Source of the DNA: an uncultured Mycoplasmatota bacterium
GTDB lineage: Bacteria; Bacillota_I; Bacilli_A; RF39; UBA660
Assembly: GCA_947303405.1 (NCBI GenBank)
Contig: CAMYYH010000008.1
Span: forward strand, 1-34,245
DNA length: 34,245 nucleotides
Direction of reading: 5' to 3'
The notes below the pieces were generated by a model. The model made no database searches, was not told the DNA's origin, and saw only the letters and a list, made by a program, of their open reading frames with translations. Of this stretch, positions 1-7,392 are shown one piece after another; within the stretch, counting starts at the first letter, position 1, and every line of letters begins with the position of its first letter. The translations under genes and the position numbers were made by a program.

Positions 1-796
1 GTTGTCTATTATCCTTGCCTATACTAATCCTACCATATGCAGCTTTTTCTTCTGGTGTAAAAATATTGAAGTTTAATGAATAAATAGGTTCTATTAGAGT
101 TGCAACGCCAATGAAACCAATACTACCCACGTCTACTATACGCATTAGGTGATAAAGCGAATTTCGATCATGGAAATAATGAATGTTTTCAAGACTTTGT
201 TTGTTTTCTCTTCTAGTAAGTCTTTTAATATAATGAAACTCTTGTTTAGCAAATTCACTGTCAAATACGATCCCCCTAGAATGGCTTCTCATGTTAATAC
301 TTTTGTTATCTCCAGTATGTACAATTATGGCACTATTATTATAAGTTTCTCTTCCTAAATCGGGTATTTCTTCAGCAAGCGGTTCGTTTATATACTCTAT
401 CCAATAATTACCGTCTTTTATAGTGAGAGCATCATGAGAATTGTTGTCTATTTCCGAACTATAAGGATATGACACGCTAGTTGAATTAGAATCTTTTTGG
501 GGATTATACAAATAAGTCCTAGTAGTAGAGTATTCTTCATTTAGACGGTACGTAGCTATTGCGAAGCCATATGACATAAGAATTATATTGATAGCTTTAT
601 TTTTATAAAAAATAGTTATCACTTTACATAGGTCATTATTCATGACTGTATAACCTTTATTAACAGATAAGCAGTCCTCATATCTTGGCAGTCTTAATAT
701 CTTACACAGCTTTCTTATTGCTTTTTCGTTGGCGTTGAGATCCTGCCCTTTTATCTCATTGTATTGCGTTTCTAGAAAAGTTTTGTATACGTTCAT
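1..796 (-). CDS. Unrecognised protein, partial (C-terminus beyond window edge)
   Basis: An open reading frame of at least 265 codons runs off the left edge with no stop, so the C-terminus is missing. It starts at ATG 796-794 behind a strong AGGAGG Shine-Dalgarno sequence, and begins only 25 bases after the stop of the CPBP protease gene, so the two are probably co-transcribed. There is no signal peptide and no clear membrane segment. The N-terminal 80 residues are charged and look helical; the rest is mixed, with many Asn, Tyr and Ser. I recognise no domain or catalytic motif. The coupling to a membrane protease is the only hint of role and is weak. Confidence 0.8.
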   Translation of the reverse strand, partial: MNVYKTFLETQYNEIKGQDLNANEKAIRKLCKILRLPRYEDCLSVNKGYTVMNNDLCKVITIFYKNKAINIILMSYGFAIATYRLNEEYSTTRTYLYNPQKDSNSTSVSYPYSSEIDNNSHDALTIKDGNYWIEYINEPLAEEIPDLGRETYNNSAIIVHTGDNKSINMRSHSRGIVFDSEFAKQEFHYIKRLTRRENKQSLENIHYFHDRNSLYHLMRIVDVGSIGFIGVATLIEPIYSLNFNIFTPEEKAAYGRISIGKDNRQ

Positions 797-821
797 AAAA
801 ACACCTCCTCTATAGTATGAT

Positions 822-2855
822 TTATTCTATTGTGGTACTAAAGTAGTAATAGTTATCAGTCTCTTTGTTATATTTAAAGGTATGTTTAAATGTAACAAAA
901 GAATCTATATTTTTGGTAAAGTAGTTTTTTAAGCTTTCTATATCTTCATTTTGATATATAGCACTATTAAGATCACTGTATTTGTTAATTGTATCTCCAT
1001 ATATAAATCCTGCTTTTTCTTCAATAATGAAGTCTTCGCTACTAAAATAACTATTAGTAATTTTACTTACTTTTTCTTTTATAGGCAAATTTTCGGTTTG
1101 GGTATATACCCAGTTATTATCGATTAAGTTTACTAAACCATTATTAATATTAAAACTAGTTATATCCCCTATTTCTATATTATAGTCATTTTTTAGTGAA
1201 GAACGTAGTTCTTCATTAGATATATTTGTGTATTTGTTAGTATCTTGCCTTTTAGCAACGGCTTGAGAATAAGTATAACTTAATATAGAGTTTGTAGTAA
1301 GAATTTTTTCTTGATAAGCATCAATGTACTCGTCGTTATTAAAATTAATAAAAGGTATAATACTTTGATATTTGTTGGTTAGTTCAAGTAGATTTGCTTT
1401 GTTTTGTTTAGTAACTAAGTCGCTTTTTTTCTTGGTATCTATTGTTACCAATCTAACGACATTCTCTTCATCTATAAGGAAGAAATTATTATTATAATCC
1501 TTTACCATAGGAAAGATATAATCGTAATTACTTTCTTTTATTGTCCCTAACGTACTAGCTATTGACATACCATAAGTAGTAAATGATTGTATGAATTCTT
1601 TTATATAGTTTTCTTCTAATGATATTTGGTCTTTTACTATGTATTTAGAATAGTGAATAATTGTGTTACTACTATTTTCTTCACTAGTAAGGTAATAAAC
1701 AATATAGTTATCATTGTTATTAACAACATTTAGAGCTACGATATCTTTATCTATTTCATATGATTTGTTATTAACTTTTAATATTAGTTTTTTATTTTTA
1801 TTTTGTATTATATAGTTAATATCATTATTGTTAATAGTATAACTTTTATAATTATTATAAGTAGTTTCTATATTATTCATTATTATTTTCGGATAATTAT
1901 AGCATATTTCTTTCTTAATTGATTCTTCTTTATTTACATTGAATAAACTAGTTGGTAGACTAATCATTATGAAATATAAAACAATACAAGCAAATATAGA
2001 TTTTACTTTAAAATTACTATCTTTAGATTCAATTAACTCAGTTGTCTCTATTTTAAAGAATTTATTAGTTTTACTTTTTCTTATAATTACAAAGCCTGAT
2101 ATTACGAGTATTAAACTTAGTATGGTGGTTAATGTTAAACTATACATACTTACATTAACACTTACTGGCAGCGAGGTACATTCTCTTATCTTATTAATAT
2201 CTTCCAGTAAGATACTGAAGTCATAGAAACCATGTAGAAAAGCTAAAGCTATGATGTTTTTAGTTCTAAAGTAGGCAGCACCAAAGAAGAAACCGGCACC
2301 AGTTGCAAATACTATTTGGGCTATAGTTTCTGATAAGGTTTGGCCTCCATACCATAGATTAGTAATGTGCATTCCTCCAAATACTAGGGCACTAAAAATA
2401 ATAGATAAAATAACTTCTTTTCTATTCTTATTATACTTATCAAGAAACAAATTTAATATCCAACCACGAACTAGTAATTCCTCGGCTAGACCAATAGAAA
2501 AACTATAAAGCATTAAGCTAATTACGTGGACTGCTTTAGCATCTAAGAGCTGTTTACTACTGATAGAAAAATAAACAAGAGCTATTAATGTTAAAGGGAA
2601 ACATATAAATAGCGTTTTAAAAAAGCCCTCTTCTTTATTAGAAAGTATTTTTTCTTTTTTAAATAAGAATATGGTGCAAATAATAATAAATAACCAACAT
2701 ACTTCACTTAGGAGATGTACGCTGTATTTTCCGTTTTTAATTACGAAAGCGAATGGCTCCATGAAGATTGTAGTGAATAATTCGAATAATAAATATAGTA
2801 TTAATACTAATATAAAGTATATGAATATATTTAGTTTTTTATTGTTATTTCTCAT
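822..2855 (-). CDS. CPBP-family (Abi/CAAX-like) intramembrane protease with large extracytoplasmic C-terminal domain
   Basis: The N-terminal ~260 residues form a multi-pass membrane domain carrying the three CPBP (CAAX protease/bacteriocin-processing) motifs: EExxxR (E125, E126, R130), FxxxH (F159, H163) and HxxxD (H208, D212). These residues form the glutamyl-type active site in the family. Another membrane segment at about 285-308 is followed by roughly 370 residues predicted outside the cell, rich in Asn, Tyr and Lys and with no family I recognise. Typical CPBP proteins are 200-300 residues, so 677 is unusually long. Substrates are unknown; relatives cleave prenylated or secreted peptides or give bacteriocin self-immunity. 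The start lies behind AAGGTG. It is divergent from the surface protein gene at 2987. Confidence 0.85.
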   Translation of the reverse strand: MRNNNKKLNIFIYFILVLILYLLFELFTTIFMEPFAFVIKNGKYSVHLLSEVCWLFIIICTIFLFKKEKILSNKEEGFFKTLFICFPLTLIALVYFSISSKQLLDAKAVHVISLMLYSFSIGLAEELLVRGWILNLFLDKYNKNRKEVILSIIFSALVFGGMHITNLWYGGQTLSETIAQIVFATGAGFFFGAAYFRTKNIIALAFLHGFYDFSILLEDINKIRECTSLPVSVNVSMYSLTLTTILSLILVISGFVIIRKSKTNKFFKIETTELIESKDSNFKVKSIFACIVLYFIMISLPTSLFNVNKEESIKKEICYNYPKIIMNNIETTYNNYKSYTINNNDINYIIQNKNKKLILKVNNKSYEIDKDIVALNVVNNNDNYIVYYLTSEENSSNTIIHYSKYIVKDQISLEENYIKEFIQSFTTYGMSIASTLGTIKESNYDYIFPMVKDYNNNFFLIDEENVVRLVTIDTKKKSDLVTKQNKANLLELTNKYQSIIPFINFNNDEYIDAYQEKILTTNSILSYTYSQAVAKRQDTNKYTNISNEELRSSLKNDYNIEIGDITSFNINNGLVNLIDNNWVYTQTENLPIKEKVSKITNSYFSSEDFIIEEKAGFIYGDTINKYSDLNSAIYQNEDIESLKNYFTKNIDSFVTFKHTFKYNKETDNYYYFSTTIE

Positions 2856-2879
2856 TGCCTAACACCTTATTTTTATTCT

Positions 2880-2888
2880 ATTATATCA
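2880..2888 (-). promoter_or_regulatory. Predicted extended -10 promoter of the CPBP protease gene
   Basis: The minus strand reads TGATATAAT here, a consensus -10 hexamer with the upstream TG extension. It lies about 25 bases before the ATG at 2855. No good -35 hexamer is seen at 17 bases. Confidence 0.5.
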
Positions 2889-2897
2889 AATATTTGA
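2886..2897. promoter_or_regulatory. 12-bp perfect palindrome in a divergent intergenic region
   Basis: TCAAATATTTGA is self-complementary and lies just upstream of the -10 of the CPBP gene, between it and the divergent surface protein gene. It could be an operator, but AT-rich palindromes of this length also occur by chance. Confidence 0.3.
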
Positions 2898-2946
2898 GAC
2901 AATTAAAGAATTATATAAAATTTTTATATTAATAATGGGATTTATT

Positions 2947-2955
2947 TGTTATAAT
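2947..2955 (+). promoter_or_regulatory. Predicted extended -10 promoter for the gene at 2987
   Basis: TGTTATAAT is an extended -10 element. It would start transcription near 2962, which rules out the upstream in-frame ATG at 2954 and supports the ATG at 2987 as the true start. Confidence 0.55.
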
Positions 2956-2986
2956 GTATTTATATGATAGAAAGAGAGTGAAATGT

Positions 2987-4807
2987 ATGAACGAGGAGAA
3001 TAATACAAATAGTGTTCCTACACCAGAAAATGTAGAAATTACCCCTGTAGGGAGTGCTAATCCAACAGTTACACCTACTCAAGTAGATAATATCGGAACA
3101 ACTTCTGTTGTTAATGAAGCTCCAATAGGAAATGATAGTCCTGTTGGTGATATTTCTACCAATATTAGTGGAGTTGTAAATCAAGAAGTAAGTCCTACTC
3201 CAGTTGAGAGTGAGCCAATTACTTTAACGCCAGGGGAGCCTAGCAATGGAGGTGTTGAAATACAAAATATGACAACTAATAATACTGTCCCTGAACCAGT
3301 ACAGACCGATTTGAACCAAATTCCTCCGGTAGCGGGTACTGCTATACAAAATCCTGTTAGTGGGGATACTAATCCACAGCCAGAAAAAAAGAAAGGAATT
3401 AAGAAACCTATTATAATAATAGGAATTCTAGTAGTTTTAGCATTAGTTGGATACTTTGTAGTATATCCTATGATAAAGGGTGCTTATATGAGTTCTCCAA
3501 AGAATGTATTTGAGAGTACCATTAAAACAATGAGAACTAATGTAGGAAAAGTATTAAATCAAGTAAATGTTGGAACAAGTTCTACAGAGATTACCTTTAA
3601 TGTAGATTCTAATGTTGATGGAATAAGTGATTTTAAAGACTATACATTTAGTTTCAGTGGTGGAATTGATGCTCAAAACAAAAAAATGGAAGCTAAAGCT
3701 TCTATGGTTGACAAGAATAAGAAAGAAATCGGTGGAACTGCTTACGTAAAGAATGATTATTTATACTATAAATTATCTGGCGATGAAAGATTAGTAAAAT
3801 CTGTTAATCTTGCTGAGCAAGAGGGTTATAGCGAAATGTTTGACATTGTTGAAAACGCTAATACTAGTGATTATATATACTTAATAGAAAATGTAACCAA
3901 TAGTATAATTGCAAATTTTAAAGAAGAAGATTTTGTAAAAGAGGATTCTGCTTTTACTGTTAATGGTACAGAAGTAAAAGTAGTTAAAAATAGTTATGTT
4001 ATTAACAAAGAGAGAATGATTACTCATGTTAAAGCTATATTTAATGGACTATACGAAGATAGTAAAGCAATGGAAATAATCGAAAAGTTAGGCATGAGTA
4101 AAGATGAGTTTAAAAAAGAAATGGACTCTATTGCTGATGATGATTTCGATGATGATTTAAAAGTAACTATTAATATTTATACTAACAAAAAAAATGACGT
4201 AGTTGGCTTTGACTTATATGGAAATGACGAAGGAAAAGATGTTGAATTATTATACTTCTATTATAATGAAGGTAATTTTGAAGGAAAAATACTTGATGAT
4301 GGATCTGATGATAATATTTCAATAACTGGTGTAAAAGATGGAGAAGTTACTAATGCTAGTATCAAATATACTGACGAAGAAATAGCTACACTTAAGATAA
4401 CTAAGTTGGAAGAAAATGCGATTGATTTCAGTTATGTAATTAAGAGTGATTCTGAGAGCATTTCTGGAGATATATCATTATCTACTGAAACAAGTAATTC
4501 TTCAAGCAAGTTAAGATTTACTGGATCTGCTAAAAATGGTGATGAGTTTATTAAAATCAACTTAAATATGAATACAACATATAATGCTAAAATAGCTGAA
4601 TTTGATGAAAGTAAAGCTGTTGAATTATCAGAAGAAGAGCAAAATGCAATTATGGAGACATTCGTTTCTTCACTAGAGGATACCCCATTTGCTTATGTTA
4701 ATGATAGTTTAGGTGGTTATGATGCTCCTGTAGTATATGATTATGATAAAGATAGTTCTTATGATATATCTGATAATGCGACGCCTGAAGAAGGTAATAG
4801 TTTTTAA
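2987..4807 (+). CDS. Single-pass membrane-anchored surface protein, unknown function
   Basis: A 606-residue protein. The first ~140 residues are low-complexity, rich in Pro, Thr, Val and Asn, and end in a Lys cluster. One strong membrane segment follows (PIIIIGILVVLALVGYFVV), then about 430 residues that would lie outside the cell. That domain is acidic and rich in beta-strand-like stretches. I recognise no enzymatic motif. The proline-rich cytoplasmic N-terminus, single helix and long extracellular part suggest an envelope sensor or structural role, but this is inference. I chose ATG 2987, with a GAAAGAGAG ribosome-binding site, over the in-frame ATG at 2954, which overlaps the predicted -10. 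The gene stands alone and ends in its own terminator. Confidence 0.75.
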   Translation: MNEENNTNSVPTPENVEITPVGSANPTVTPTQVDNIGTTSVVNEAPIGNDSPVGDISTNISGVVNQEVSPTPVESEPITLTPGEPSNGGVEIQNMTTNNTVPEPVQTDLNQIPPVAGTAIQNPVSGDTNPQPEKKKGIKKPIIIIGILVVLALVGYFVVYPMIKGAYMSSPKNVFESTIKTMRTNVGKVLNQVNVGTSSTEITFNVDSNVDGISDFKDYTFSFSGGIDAQNKKMEAKASMVDKNKKEIGGTAYVKNDYLYYKLSGDERLVKSVNLAEQEGYSEMFDIVENANTSDYIYLIENVTNSIIANFKEEDFVKEDSAFTVNGTEVKVVKNSYVINKERMITHVKAIFNGLYEDSKAMEIIEKLGMSKDEFKKEMDSIADDDFDDDLKVTINIYTNKKNDVVGFDLYGNDEGKDVELLYFYYNEGNFEGKILDDGSDDNISITGVKDGEVTNASIKYTDEEIATLKITKLEENAIDFSYVIKSDSESISGDISLSTETSNSSSKLRFTGSAKNGDEFIKINLNMNTTYNAKIAEFDESKAVELSEEEQNAIMETFVSSLEDTPFAYVNDSLGGYDAPVVYDYDKDSSYDISDNATPEEGNSF

Positions 4808-4832
4808 AGGTTCATATTGAACCTTTTTCTTT
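4806..4832 (+). terminator. Rho-independent terminator of the surface protein gene
   Basis: AAAGGTTCA and TGAACCTTT form a 9-bp stem with a TAT loop, followed by a T-rich tail. The stem overlaps the TAA stop of the gene at 2987. Confidence 0.8.
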
Positions 4833-4849
4833 GTGATAATTTATAATAA

Positions 4850-4860
4850 CAAGTGCAACA
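4850..4860 (+). repeat. Left terminal inverted repeat of the IS30 element
   Basis: CAAGTGCAACA is an exact reverse complement of 5930-5940. With the next four bases it also folds on itself (CAAGTG, loop CAA, CACTTG), which gives a small hairpin at the left tip. Confidence 0.85.
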
Positions 4861-4899
4861 CTTGAATAATTTTAATCAAAAAAGTTCATATATTACTCA

Positions 4900-4908
4900 T
4901 GATATAAT
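4900..4908 (+). promoter_or_regulatory. Predicted extended -10 promoter of the IS30 transposase
   Basis: TGATATAAT is an extended -10 element inside the left end of the element. Transcription would start near 4915, ahead of the AAGGAG ribosome-binding site and the ATG at 4943. Confidence 0.55.
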
Positions 4909-4942
4909 GTTGGTGTCTAATCAAACATTAAGGAGTAAATAT

Positions 4943-5941
4943 ATGAACTATATACATCTTACCATAGAAGAACGTGCTTGTATAAGCAAATTTAAAGAAA
5001 TGAAAATGAGTTTAAGAGAAATGGCTAAACTTTTGAATAGGAATGTTTCTACCATTTCAAGAGAGTTGAAAAGGAATTCTTACAAAACAGGAATTCATTA
5101 TTCAGCGACAAGATACGTTCCAACTGATGCAAACAATAAATATAAAATGAGAAGACTTAAGTGCCATAGGAACTCTATTATTAATTGTTCAACAGTAGAA
5201 TATATAAAGAATAAAATAGAGTTACACTGGTCACCGGATCAAATAGTTAATAGAATTGATGAAAATAAACCATTAAAATTCCCATCGATATCGACCATTT
5301 ATAGATGGATTCATTATGGCTACATTCCTAAGGTTTCGATTATTCATTTAAGAAGAAAAGGTTCATTTAAAAGACCAGCTGAAACAAGAGGAAGATTTAA
5401 CTTAGGTAAAACAATTAAAAAAAGACCTAAAGAAGTATATAAAAGGAATACATTCGGTCATTGGGAAGCAGATACTGTTGTATCAGGTAAATTAGACAAC
5501 TATACATTAAAAAGTAAATATTGTTTTGTTTCACTTGCAGAAAGAAAGTCTAGACTATATTTAGTCAAATGGATTCCAGATAGAAAAGAAGAGACAGTAA
5601 CTAATGCAATTATTGAATTATTAAAGGATTTTCCAAATGAAGCCATTAAAACAATTACTTGTGACCGTGGGAAAGAATTTGCAGGTTGGAAACAGATAGA
5701 AGAAGAGCTAAATACAAATATGTATTTTGCAGATCCATATTGTGCATGGCAAAAAGGAACAAACGAAAACTCAAACGGACTATTAAGAGAGTTTTATCCG
5801 AAGCATATGGATTTATCTAAAACGAATGAAAAAGAAGTTCAAGATGTACTTAAACTTCTAAATAATAGACCAAGAAAATGTCTAGATTATAAAACACCAA
5901 ATGAAATATTTAATGAGTATTTAACAAACTGTTGCACTTGA
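4943..5941 (+). CDS. IS30-family transposase
   Basis: A 332-residue DDE transposase that cuts and joins the ends of the element. The N-terminus carries a helix-turn-helix (SLREMAKLLNRNVSTISREL), typical of IS30 proteins. The catalytic core shows the three acidic signatures in order: GHWEADTVV, then TCDRGKEF, then a Glu in NENSNGLLREFYPK. Length is normal for the family and the frame is intact, so it may be active. The start is ATG 4943 with AAGGAG seven bases upstream; the frame extends upstream to 4853, but that part lies in the inverted repeat and before the predicted promoter. The stop codon overlaps the right inverted repeat, and its last base comes from flanking DNA. Confidence 0.95.
   Translation: MNYIHLTIEERACISKFKEMKMSLREMAKLLNRNVSTISRELKRNSYKTGIHYSATRYVPTDANNKYKMRRLKCHRNSIINCSTVEYIKNKIELHWSPDQIVNRIDENKPLKFPSISTIYRWIHYGYIPKVSIIHLRRKGSFKRPAETRGRFNLGKTIKKRPKEVYKRNTFGHWEADTVVSGKLDNYTLKSKYCFVSLAERKSRLYLVKWIPDRKEETVTNAIIELLKDFPNEAIKTITCDRGKEFAGWKQIEEELNTNMYFADPYCAWQKGTNENSNGLLREFYPKHMDLSKTNEKEVQDVLKLLNNRPRKCLDYKTPNEIFNEYLTNCCT
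5930..5940 (+). repeat. Right terminal inverted repeat of the IS30 element
   Basis: TGTTGCACTTG is the exact reverse complement of 4850-4860. It overlaps the last codons of the transposase. Confidence 0.85.
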
Positions 5942-5960
5942 TTTGACAAATAATCTTGTA

Positions 5961-5995
5961 AAAAAAACATTCACTAGTTAAAGTAGTGAATGTTT
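5961..5995 (-). terminator. Rho-independent terminator of the 84-aa gene
   Basis: On the minus strand, AAACATTCACTA and TAGTGAATGTTT form a 12-bp stem with a 7-base loop, followed by a run of T. Confidence 0.85.
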
Positions 5996-5996
5996 A

Positions 5997-6251
5997 TTAT
6001 TTAGGTCTTTTTTTTAGAGTAAGCGTTCTTCCTCCTTCTGAAGGCATATAATTAGTACCTCTAGGACTTTTATATAGTCCATTGGCTGCATTTAGACTAC
6101 CAGCTTGCAAATCCCCAGCAGCTTCATAAAATTTTTTCAATTCTATTTGGTCTTTCATAGCTTGATAAGTATATTCTAAACTTTTTTTTCTCATCTCAGG
6201 AGTCACATAAATTATAATTTCGTTTATCTTTCTGTCAAATAATCTGCTCAT
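5997..6251 (-). CDS. Small basic protein, 84 aa, unknown function
   Basis: A short protein with no signal peptide or membrane segment. The first half looks like a charged helix (EMRKKSLEYTYQAMKDQIEL); the second half is rich in Gly, Asn, Arg and Lys and ends in KKRPK. I do not recognise it. The start is ATG 6251 with GGTGAT four bases upstream; an in-frame TTG at 6263 is possible but lacks a ribosome-binding site. It has its own predicted promoter (6268-6296) and a strong terminator, so it seems to be a single-gene unit. The positively charged tail is compatible with nucleic-acid or ribosome binding, but nothing shows this directly. Confidence 0.65.
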   Translation of the reverse strand: MSRLFDRKINEIIIYVTPEMRKKSLEYTYQAMKDQIELKKFYEAAGDLQAGSLNAANGLYKSPRGTNYMPSEGGRTLTLKKRPK

Positions 6252-6267
6252 ATAAATCACCAATTAG

Positions 6268-6296
6268 ATAGTACCATAAATAATAAATATATACAA
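6268..6296 (-). promoter_or_regulatory. Predicted promoter of the 84-aa gene
   Basis: On the minus strand TTGTAT (6291-6296) lies 17 bases from TACTAT (6268-6273), with a TG extension before the -10. Confidence 0.5.
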
Positions 6297-6323
6297 GGAA
6301 GAACATTAATACTAAATAATAAT

Positions 6324-6875
6324 TTATTTGTTTTCTACTATAGTAAGCTCGATTTTCATATCATCGATATTAACATCTATATCTTCTTTTACATTAGGAC
6401 CATTGTTGTATATTATAGCAGCGTTTATGGGGGTTATACTATTAGCAAATAAGATATCCCCTTCTTTAATTTCTTTATTGCTATTATTATAAAATAAATC
6501 AATAGAAATATTCTTACAGATAGATTCTAGTTCTTCTTTAGAGTAATCTCCTGTACAGTTTATTCCTTTAGTAGTTATTTTGTCTATCCTGCCATCTATA
6601 TTACTTATATTATCAATGCTAAAAGTAAAACGAATATAGTCTCCAGGGTTATGAAATGAAAAGTCTATATTTTCAATACTATTATCGATTATTACTGGAC
6701 TAGACAAACTCTTAGCGGTTTCTACCTCTTCTACTTCAGATATACTTGATAAACTAATTTTTAATTCTTCTATATTATCATCATCTTCTTTAAGAGAATA
6801 TGAGTTACGAGTAATAGTAAATATAACAACAAATACTATTAGTATACTTCCTATTAAAATCATTTTTTTAGACAT
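6324..6875 (-). CDS. Membrane-anchored paralogue of the neighbouring surface protein's N-terminal domain
   Basis: A 183-residue protein with one N-terminal hydrophobic segment (MILIGSILIVFVVIFTI) that could be a signal anchor. The mature part carries a segment, NPGDYIRFTFSIDN then DGRIDKITTKGI, that lines up with IPGDYYEFTVDIVN then PGEISLVTVSGV in the 662-residue protein encoded two genes upstream. I read this as the same beta-sandwich-like domain, resembling the secreted TasA/camelysin-type proteins of Bacillota (inference). A pair of Cys residues (ginCtg, siCkn) could form a disulfide outside the cell. It starts at ATG 6875 behind GAGGTGAT, 14 bases after the HAD-like gene, and is the last gene of this envelope operon. 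Confidence 0.7.
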   Translation of the reverse strand: MSKKMILIGSILIVFVVIFTITRNSYSLKEDDDNIEELKISLSSISEVEEVETAKSLSSPVIIDNSIENIDFSFHNPGDYIRFTFSIDNISNIDGRIDKITTKGINCTGDYSKEELESICKNISIDLFYNNSNKEIKEGDILFANSITPINAAIIYNNGPNVKEDIDVNIDDMKIELTIVENK

Positions 6876-6889
6876 TTTATCACCTCTAT

Positions 6890-7375
6890 TTATTCTAAAA
6901 ATGAAGATATGTGCATTGTAGAATATTCAGAATTAAGCATTACATAATTTAGTGTATCTATACTATCTTCGACAAATATTATATATTTATCATCTAAATC
7001 AGGATATTTTTCTTTTATTTCATCTATAAGTAGTAATTTATCTTTATCTTTAAAGACCATATAACAATTATCTTCTTTAATATTATAATTACTTTTTAGG
7101 AATGATAGTTTTTGTAAAAACTCCTTATTATTAGTTACTTTAGTAATTACGTATATGTTATCCATATTTTTACCTTTTAAAAAGTTTTGCATAGTTTTAA
7201 ATGGTCTTACATCTTGGTATAATTCTATACCTGATTCAATTAATTTATCCCAGGTCTCTTCATCATTTATAGAATGGGTATGTTCACCAAATTCCATGCG
7301 GGCTAATACCCCATCTACGCCAAATATTATAACACTTTTTTTATCTTTTAGTAAGTTTTGTATTTTAGATTGCAT
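6890..7375 (-). CDS. HAD-like protein lacking the catalytic nucleophile
   Basis: A 161-residue protein with the outline of a haloacid dehalogenase fold. Motif I reads VIIFGVDGVLARM, where active enzymes have DxDG(V/T)L: the first Asp, the nucleophile, is Gly19 while Asp21 is kept. A YVITKVTNN strand fits motif II and IIFVEDSIDTLNYV fits the motif IV region with its ED pair. Without the nucleophile a normal phosphoaspartyl mechanism is not possible, so the protein may bind a ligand or partner rather than hydrolyse phosphate. I chose ATG 7375 with AAAGGA seven bases upstream; the frame is open to 7396, where an ATG overlaps the stop of the upstream gene. It sits between two genes for envelope proteins that share a domain. 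Confidence 0.7.
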   Translation of the reverse strand: MQSKIQNLLKDKKSVIIFGVDGVLARMEFGEHTHSINDEETWDKLIESGIELYQDVRPFKTMQNFLKGKNMDNIYVITKVTNNKEFLQKLSFLKSNYNIKEDNCYMVFKDKDKLLLIDEIKEKYPDLDDKYIIFVEDSIDTLNYVMLNSEYSTMHISSFLE

Positions 7376-7392
7376 ATTACTGGTCCTTTCTA

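Larger units (their letters stand above)
4850..5940 (+). mobile_element. IS30-family insertion sequence, apparently complete
   Basis: A 1,091-bp unit is bounded by perfect 11-bp inverted repeats (CAAGTGCAACA at the left, TGTTGCACTTG at the right) and holds one intact IS30-type transposase gene. No clear target-site duplication is visible: the left flank ends TAA and the right flank starts ATT. It sits between the terminator of the plus-strand gene on its left and the terminator of the minus-strand gene on its right, so it disrupts nothing visible. Confidence 0.85.

Noticed and set aside
1939-2226. Open frame on the plus strand inside the CPBP protease gene
   Set aside because: It lies antisense to a well-supported gene, has no ribosome-binding site and mirrors the hydrophobic coding pattern of the opposite strand.
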